A DNA stretch of 7,595 nucleotides from JBDTSW01 sp039930945 (GTDB taxonomy: Bacteria; Actinomycetota; Thermoleophilia; Solirubrobacterales; 70-9). The DNA lies in contig JBDTSW010000100.1 in NCBI GenBank assembly GCA_039930945.1, positions 1-7,595 on the forward strand. Reading direction: 5' to 3'. Numbering within the stretch: the stretch's first letter is position 1; each line of letters opens with the position of its first letter. Shown here piece after piece: positions 4,152 through 7,595 of this stretch. A program made the position numbers and the translations under genes. The notes beneath the pieces were generated by a model that saw nothing but the letters and a program-made list of their open reading frames with translations, ran no database searches and had not been told where the DNA came from.

Positions 4152-6710
4152 TCAGCGGACGACCAGGTTGACTAGCTTGCCGGGGACGACGACCTCCTTG
4201 ACGACCTGCTTGCCGTCGAGGTGGCGCCTGACGCCTTCGCTCTCGCGCGCCAGGCGCAGCAGCTCCTCCTCGGACGTCCCGACCTCGGCCTGGATCTGGT
4301 CGCGGCGCTTGCCGTTGACCTGGACGACGAGCGCGAACGTGTCCGACTCCAGCAGCGCCGGGTCCGGCTCGGGCCACGGGCGCTCCCAGACGCGGTCGCC
4401 CTCGATCGCCTCGTACACCTCGGAGCCGAGGTGCGGGGCGAACGGGAAGATCAGCGAGGCGGCGGTGGCGGTGGCGATTCTCATCACCGCGTCGCCCTCG
4501 GACGTTCCGTAGAGGCCGTCCTTGACGGCGTAGGCCTCGTTCACCAGCTCCATCACCGCGGAGATCGCGGTGTGGAACTGGAAGCCGCGCTGGAAGTCGC
4601 GGGTGGCCTTGTCGATCGCCCAATGAGCCTTGGCCAGCAGCGCCCGAGCGTCACCGTCGGCCGCCACCGGGTCGGGAGGGCCGGCGCCGGCCGCGGTCCT
4701 CGCCACGACCTCCTCCTTCAGCCGCCAGAGGCGGGCGAGGAAGCGGAAGGTCCCCTCGACCCCCTCGTCGGTCCAGTCGCCGCCGCGCTCGGGCGGGCCC
4801 ATGAAACAGATGTAGGTGCGGGTGGCGTCGGCGCCGTAGCGGGCGACGTAGTCGGCGGGGCTGACGGTGTTGCCCTTCGACTTCGACATCTTCGCGCCCT
4901 CGCGGGTGATCATCCCCTGGGCGAAGAGGTTGATGAACGGCTCCTGCACGTCGAGGTGGCCCATGTCGCTCAGCGCCTTGCAGAAGAAGCGCGAGTACAG
5001 CAGGTGCAGGATCGCGTGCTCGACGCCGCCGATGTACTGGTCGACGGGCATCCAGTGGTCGGCCGCCTCGCGGCCCCAGGGCGCCTGGTCGTTGTGGGCG
5101 TCGAGGTAGCGCAGGTAGTACCAGGAGGAGTCGACGAAGGTGTCCATCGTGTCGGTCTCGCGGCGGGCCGGGCCGCCGCAGCTCGGACACTCGGTGTTGA
5201 CCCAGTCGGAGACGGCCGCCAGCGGGCTTTGGCCCTTGGGCGCGAAGTCGTCGACGTCGGGCAGCTCGACCGGCAGCTGGTCGTCGGGGACGGCGACGGT
5301 TCCGCACCGCTCGCAGTGGACGATCGGGATCGGGCAACCCCAGTAGCGCTGGCGCGACAGCAGCCAGTCGCGCAGCCGGAAGTTGACCGCGGCCCGCCCC
5401 TTGCCGTCGCTCTGCAGCCACTCCACGATCGCCGTGTAGGCCTCGCGGCTGTCGAGGCCGTCGAAGCGGTCGCTGTTAGTCATCGGGCCGTCGCCGGTGT
5501 AGGCCTCGGCCTGAGAATCACTGCCCGACGCCTCCTCCGCTTCGCGTCCATCGGAATCACTGCCCGACGCCTCCTCCGCTTCGCGTCCGGGGGTGTCGGG
5601 GTTTGTGACGACCTGGCGGATGGGCAGGTCGAACGTCGTGGCGAAGTCGTGGTCGCGCTGGTCGTGCGCGGGGACCGCCATCAGCGCGCCGGTGCCGTAG
5701 TCCATCAGCACGTAGTCGGCGACGAACATCGGGATCTGCTCGCCGTTGACCGGGTTGGTGACCGTGCGGCCGAGCGCCACGCCGGTCTTCGGTCCCTCGT
5801 CGGCAGCCCGGTCCTCGGTCGAGGCGCGAGCCGCCGCGTCGACGTAGTCGCGGACCTCCTGCTCGTGCCCCGTGCCCGCCGCGATCCGCTCGATCTCGGG
5901 GTGCTCGGGGGCGAGCACGAAGAAGGTGGCGCCGAAGAGCGTGTCGGGCCGGGTGGTGAACACCGGGAAGTCGAGGTCCAGCTCCGCACAGCGGAAGGTC
6001 ACCTCGGCCCCCTCGGAGCGGCCGATCCAGTTGCGCTGCATCGTCACCACGTGCTCGGGCCAGGACTCGAGCAGATCGAACCCCGACAGCAGCCGGTCGG
6101 CGTAGGAGGTGATGCGGAAGAACCACTGCTCCAGCCGTCGCGACTCGACCAGCGAACCGCAGCGCTCGCAGTGGCCATCGACCACCTGCTCGTTGGCGAG
6201 CACCGTCTGGTCGGTCGGGCACCACTGCACCGGAGCGTCGGCGCGGTAGGCGAGGTCGCGCTCGAAGAAACGCAGGAAGAGCCACTGGGTCCAGCGGTAG
6301 TAGTCGGGGTCGCAGGTGGCGAGCTCGCGCGACCAGTCCAGCGAGACGCCCCAGGAGCGGAACTGGCGGCGGAACTCCTCGATCGAGGCCTGGGTCGCCA
6401 CGCGTGGATGCTCGCCCGTCTTGATCGCGTTGTTCTCGGCCGGCAGGCCGAAGGCGTCATAGCCCATCGGGTGGATCACCTGGAAGCCCTGACGGCGCCG
6501 GAAGTGGGCGATCGCGTCGCCGACCGCGTAGCACTTGAGATGTCCGACGTGGGGCTCTCCCGAGGGATAGGGCAGCATCTCGAGCACGTAGGCCTTCGGC
6601 TTCGAGTCGTCGAACCCGGGCTCGCCCGGATTGGGCACCTCCCAGGTGCGCTCGGACTCCCAGACCGCCTGCCAGCGGCGCTCGATCTGATGTGGCTCGT
6701 AGCGCCCCAC
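4152..6710 (-). CDS. leuS: Leucine--tRNA ligase
   Basis: Class I aminoacyl-tRNA synthetase that charges tRNA-Leu. It has 852 residues, typical for bacteria. The HIGH-type motif is HVGH (54-57) inside MLPYPSGEPHVGHLKCY, and KMSKS is at 607-611. A zinc module begins at WCP (Cys164), with HCERCG (Cys181, Cys184). The CP1 editing domain contains GTGALMAVPAHDQRD with Asp350, equivalent to the editing aspartate. Next comes an unusual insert, GREAEEASGSDS in two copies (about 375-399), then EAYTGDGPM, RLRDWLLSRQRYWGCPIPIV, a second Cys-rich segment (HCERCG, ECPSCG), DSSWYYLRYL, the anticodon-binding helices and the C-terminal domain ending LVNLVVR. GTG 6710 is chosen because GRYEPHQIERRWQ is the expected N-terminus. 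No Shine-Dalgarno is visible, but TAAACT lies 7 bases upstream. The gene follows the MBL hydrolase after 46 bases and precedes the acylphosphatase. All catalytic motifs are intact, so it should be the working enzyme. Confidence 0.99.
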   Translation of the reverse strand: MGRYEPHQIERRWQAVWESERTWEVPNPGEPGFDDSKPKAYVLEMLPYPSGEPHVGHLKCYAVGDAIAHFRRRQGFQVIHPMGYDAFGLPAENNAIKTGEHPRVATQASIEEFRRQFRSWGVSLDWSRELATCDPDYYRWTQWLFLRFFERDLAYRADAPVQWCPTDQTVLANEQVVDGHCERCGSLVESRRLEQWFFRITSYADRLLSGFDLLESWPEHVVTMQRNWIGRSEGAEVTFRCAELDLDFPVFTTRPDTLFGATFFVLAPEHPEIERIAAGTGHEQEVRDYVDAAARASTEDRAADEGPKTGVALGRTVTNPVNGEQIPMFVADYVLMDYGTGALMAVPAHDQRDHDFATTFDLPIRQVVTNPDTPGREAEEASGSDSDGREAEEASGSDSQAEAYTGDGPMTNSDRFDGLDSREAYTAIVEWLQSDGKGRAAVNFRLRDWLLSRQRYWGCPIPIVHCERCGTVAVPDDQLPVELPDVDDFAPKGQSPLAAVSDWVNTECPSCGGPARRETDTMDTFVDSSWYYLRYLDAHNDQAPWGREAADHWMPVDQYIGGVEHAILHLLYSRFFCKALSDMGHLDVQEPFINLFAQGMITREGAKMSKSKGNTVSPADYVARYGADATRTYICFMGPPERGGDWTDEGVEGTFRFLARLWRLKEEVVARTAAGAGPPDPVAADGDARALLAKAHWAIDKATRDFQRGFQFHTAISAVMELVNEAYAVKDGLYGTSEGDAVMRIATATAASLIFPFAPHLGSEVYEAIEGDRVWERPWPEPDPALLESDTFALVVQVNGKRRDQIQAEVGTSEEELLRLARESEGVRRHLDGKQVVKEVVVPGKLVNLVVR
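5515..5588 (-). repeat. Tandem 39-bp duplication inside leuS
   Basis: A 35-base sequence at 5515-5549 is repeated without mismatch at 5554-5588, a 39-base period of exactly 13 codons. It encodes GREAEEASGSDSD followed by GREAEEASGSDSQ. The unit contains a short inverted repeat, GACGC and GCGTC around 12 bases. It keeps the leuS frame and sits in a surface linker after the editing core, where length changes should be tolerated. Perfect identity at DNA level, including third positions, points to a recent duplication. Confidence 0.95.
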
Positions 6711-6717
6711 GCCGGTG

Positions 6718-6723
6718 AGTTTA
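6718..6723 (-). promoter_or_regulatory. -10-like hexamer just upstream of leuS
   Basis: Minus strand TAAACT (TANNNT pattern) ends 7 bases before the leuS GTG at 6710, in the 46-base gap after the MBL hydrolase. No convincing -35 is present at 17-18 bases, and no Shine-Dalgarno exists. It may give leaderless leuS mRNA in addition to read-through from the upstream genes. Confidence 0.4.
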
Positions 6724-6756
6724 TGGAGCGCCGCCGGCGTGACGGCGGGCCCGGGG

Positions 6757-7428
6757 CTAGTCCGGGAGCGCGTCGAGGAAGTCGACGAACTTGCGGGTGT
6801 CGCGCAGGGGGCCGCCGTGCCCGAAGAGGACGAGCTTGGGCTCGAGCGCGGCCAGCTTCTTCGCCGAGCGGCGGTTCTGGCCGGGGTCGGGGGTGAGGAA
6901 GTCCTTGGGCAGGCGCAGGCCGGGGATCCCGGTGATCACGTCCATGCTGTTGAGCACGTCGCCGATGATCAGCACCCCGTCGGACTCGCGCCAGTAGACG
7001 ACGTGCCCGGCCGAGTGGCCGGGGGTCGAGATCACCTTGAAGCCGCCGACCTCGTCGCCCTCGACGAGGACGCGGTCGACCTTGTGCCCGGGGCCGGTGA
7101 ACACCCGGGCGAAGAACTGCGCCATGAAGTGGTCGGGCTGGCGCTGGCCGATCAGCGACGGGTCCTCGGCGGGGGCGACGTCGCCCTCGGGCACCCAGTA
7201 GGGGATCCCGAGCGTCGTGCAGACCTCGTGGCTGGCGCCCTGATGATCGGGGTGGGCGTGGGTGAGCGCGTGGGCGTTGACCTCGTGGCCGTCGAGGGCT
7301 TTGAAGATCGCCTTCCCCGAGCGCTTGGTGCCGGCGTCGATCAGCACGTCGCCGGCGAGGAAGGCGTTGACCCCGTTCGGAAACGGGAACGTGTTGATGT
7401 GCCAGACGTCGGGGGCGAGCTCCTTCAC
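6757..7428 (-). CDS. MBL-fold metallo-hydrolase (glyoxalase II-like group)
   Basis: A cytoplasmic hydrolase of 223 residues with the metallo-beta-lactamase fold. The metal-binding signature HAHPDH gives His57, His59, Asp61 and His62. His138 in TPGHSAGHV, Asp157 in LIIGDVL and His204 in LFGHGG complete a two-metal site. It has no signal peptide and no zinc-ribbon or RNase extension, so it belongs to the broad glyoxalase II/generic hydrolase group; the substrate cannot be read from sequence. The start is GTG 7428, giving MKELAPDVWHINTF, a usual N-terminus for the group. The GTG overlaps the stop of the upstream antitoxin-like gene (GTGA), so the two are probably translationally coupled. A promoter is not visible and should lie right of the window. 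leuS follows after 46 bases. Confidence 0.92.
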   Translation of the reverse strand: MKELAPDVWHINTFPFPNGVNAFLAGDVLIDAGTKRSGKAIFKALDGHEVNAHALTHAHPDHQGASHEVCTTLGIPYWVPEGDVAPAEDPSLIGQRQPDHFMAQFFARVFTGPGHKVDRVLVEGDEVGGFKVISTPGHSAGHVVYWRESDGVLIIGDVLNSMDVITGIPGLRLPKDFLTPDPGQNRRSAKKLAALEPKLVLFGHGGPLRDTRKFVDFLDALPD

Positions 7429-7595
7429 GGCGGGGAGCCTACCGGCGAGGCGGGGCCGAGCCGGACGTGGGGCTTGCCGCGGCGGGTGACCAGGAAGGAG
7501 TCGCCGGCGGCGGCTCGCTGCATGTACCAGCCGAAGAGGTTGCGGAACTTGTGCGCGCCTACCGTTTCCTCTGTCGGCGGGTCGGAGGAGTGGAG
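7425..7595 (-). CDS. Phd/YefM-family antitoxin-like protein, N-terminus outside window
   Basis: An open frame from the window edge to TGA at 7427-7425, 56 residues visible. VGAHKFRNLFGWYMQRAAAG followed by DSFLVTRRGKPHVRLGPA follows the Phd/YefM N-terminal DNA-binding domain (VGxxxxRxxxxxYLxRVxxGExxxVTxRGxPVAxLxP). It normally represses its operon and neutralises a toxin through a C-terminal tail. Here only SPVGSPP follows the DNA-binding domain, so the tail is nearly absent. The next gene downstream, overlapping by four bases, is an MBL hydrolase rather than a toxin. A toxin gene could still lie upstream, outside the window. The first residues before VGAHKF (PPTEETVG) may be close to the true start. 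Assignment rests on motif pattern over about 40 residues. Confidence 0.72.
   Translation of the reverse strand, partial: LHSSDPPTEETVGAHKFRNLFGWYMQRAAAGDSFLVTRRGKPHVRLGPASPVGSPP

Noticed and set aside
3397..4512. 371-codon plus-strand frame spanning the RES gene and leuS end
   Set aside because: It crosses the RES toxin, the acylphosphatase and part of leuS in other frames and shows no domain.
3862..4623. 253-codon version of the acylphosphatase gene starting inside leuS
   Set aside because: The first 160 or so residues are Arg-rich shadow sequence of leuS in another frame. Only the last 89 residues match acylphosphatase, and GTG starts exist there.
5515..5588. Direct repeats considered as a CRISPR fragment
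   Set aside because: There are only two copies, a 4-base spacer, and exact in-frame placement inside leuS; it is a coding tandem duplication.
6731..6748. CCGCC/GGCGG hairpin between the MBL gene and leuS
   Set aside because: The stem is 5 bp with an 8-base loop and no T-tract, and is easily found by chance at this base composition.
4221..6896. Open frame of 891 codons on the plus strand opposite leuS
   Set aside because: It is antisense to an unmistakable leuS with all its motifs. Its translation is Val/Arg/Leu/Gly/Ala-rich without domains, as expected for a shadow frame in very GC-rich DNA.

Overview
This is a GC-rich chromosomal window with the look of a deep-branching actinobacterium. 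I would guess the Thermoleophilia/Solirubrobacterales, from the extreme GC bias at third codon positions, GTG/CTG starts with almost no Shine-Dalgarno sequences, and the leuS - comEA - comEC gene order. The lineage is an inference, not something read from a marker gene.

Most of the window is one minus-strand block, read here from right to left. It starts with the C-terminal end of a Phd/YefM-type antitoxin (7425-7595), which overlaps an MBL-fold hydrolase (6757-7428) by four bases. Then come leuS (4152-6710), an acylphosphatase (3862-4131), a small cupin protein (2426-2830), comEA (1739-2374) and the first third of comEC (1742 down to about 1017). A plus-strand Xre-RES toxin-antitoxin pair (2955-3293 and 3299-3820) interrupts this block between the acylphosphatase and the cupin gene. 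It has a tandem-repeat operator candidate in front of it.

The most notable feature is at the left. comEC stops matching its family exactly at the conserved SGL(A/S)HLL motif. The same reading frame then runs without a stop into a large serine recombinase, whose ATG lies at 1004 and whose C-terminus lies beyond base 1. I read this as one end of an integrated element (prophage, ICE or similar) that uses comEC as its attachment site. The rest of comEC should lie at the far end of the element, left of this window. While the element is in place the cell should lack the ComEC DNA-uptake channel, and the integrase sits in frame behind the host comEA-comEC operon. This resembles the Listeria comK prophage arrangement in principle, but in a different competence gene and an actinobacterial-looking host.

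Other points of interest are a 39-bp tandem duplication inside leuS that adds two 13-residue copies next to the editing domain, an antitoxin-like gene with no C-terminal toxin-binding tail, and three genes with a TA-rich -10-like hexamer exactly 7 nt before the start codon, which suggests leaderless transcripts. No rRNA, tRNA or CRISPR was seen, and there is no gene-free stretch over 300 bases.
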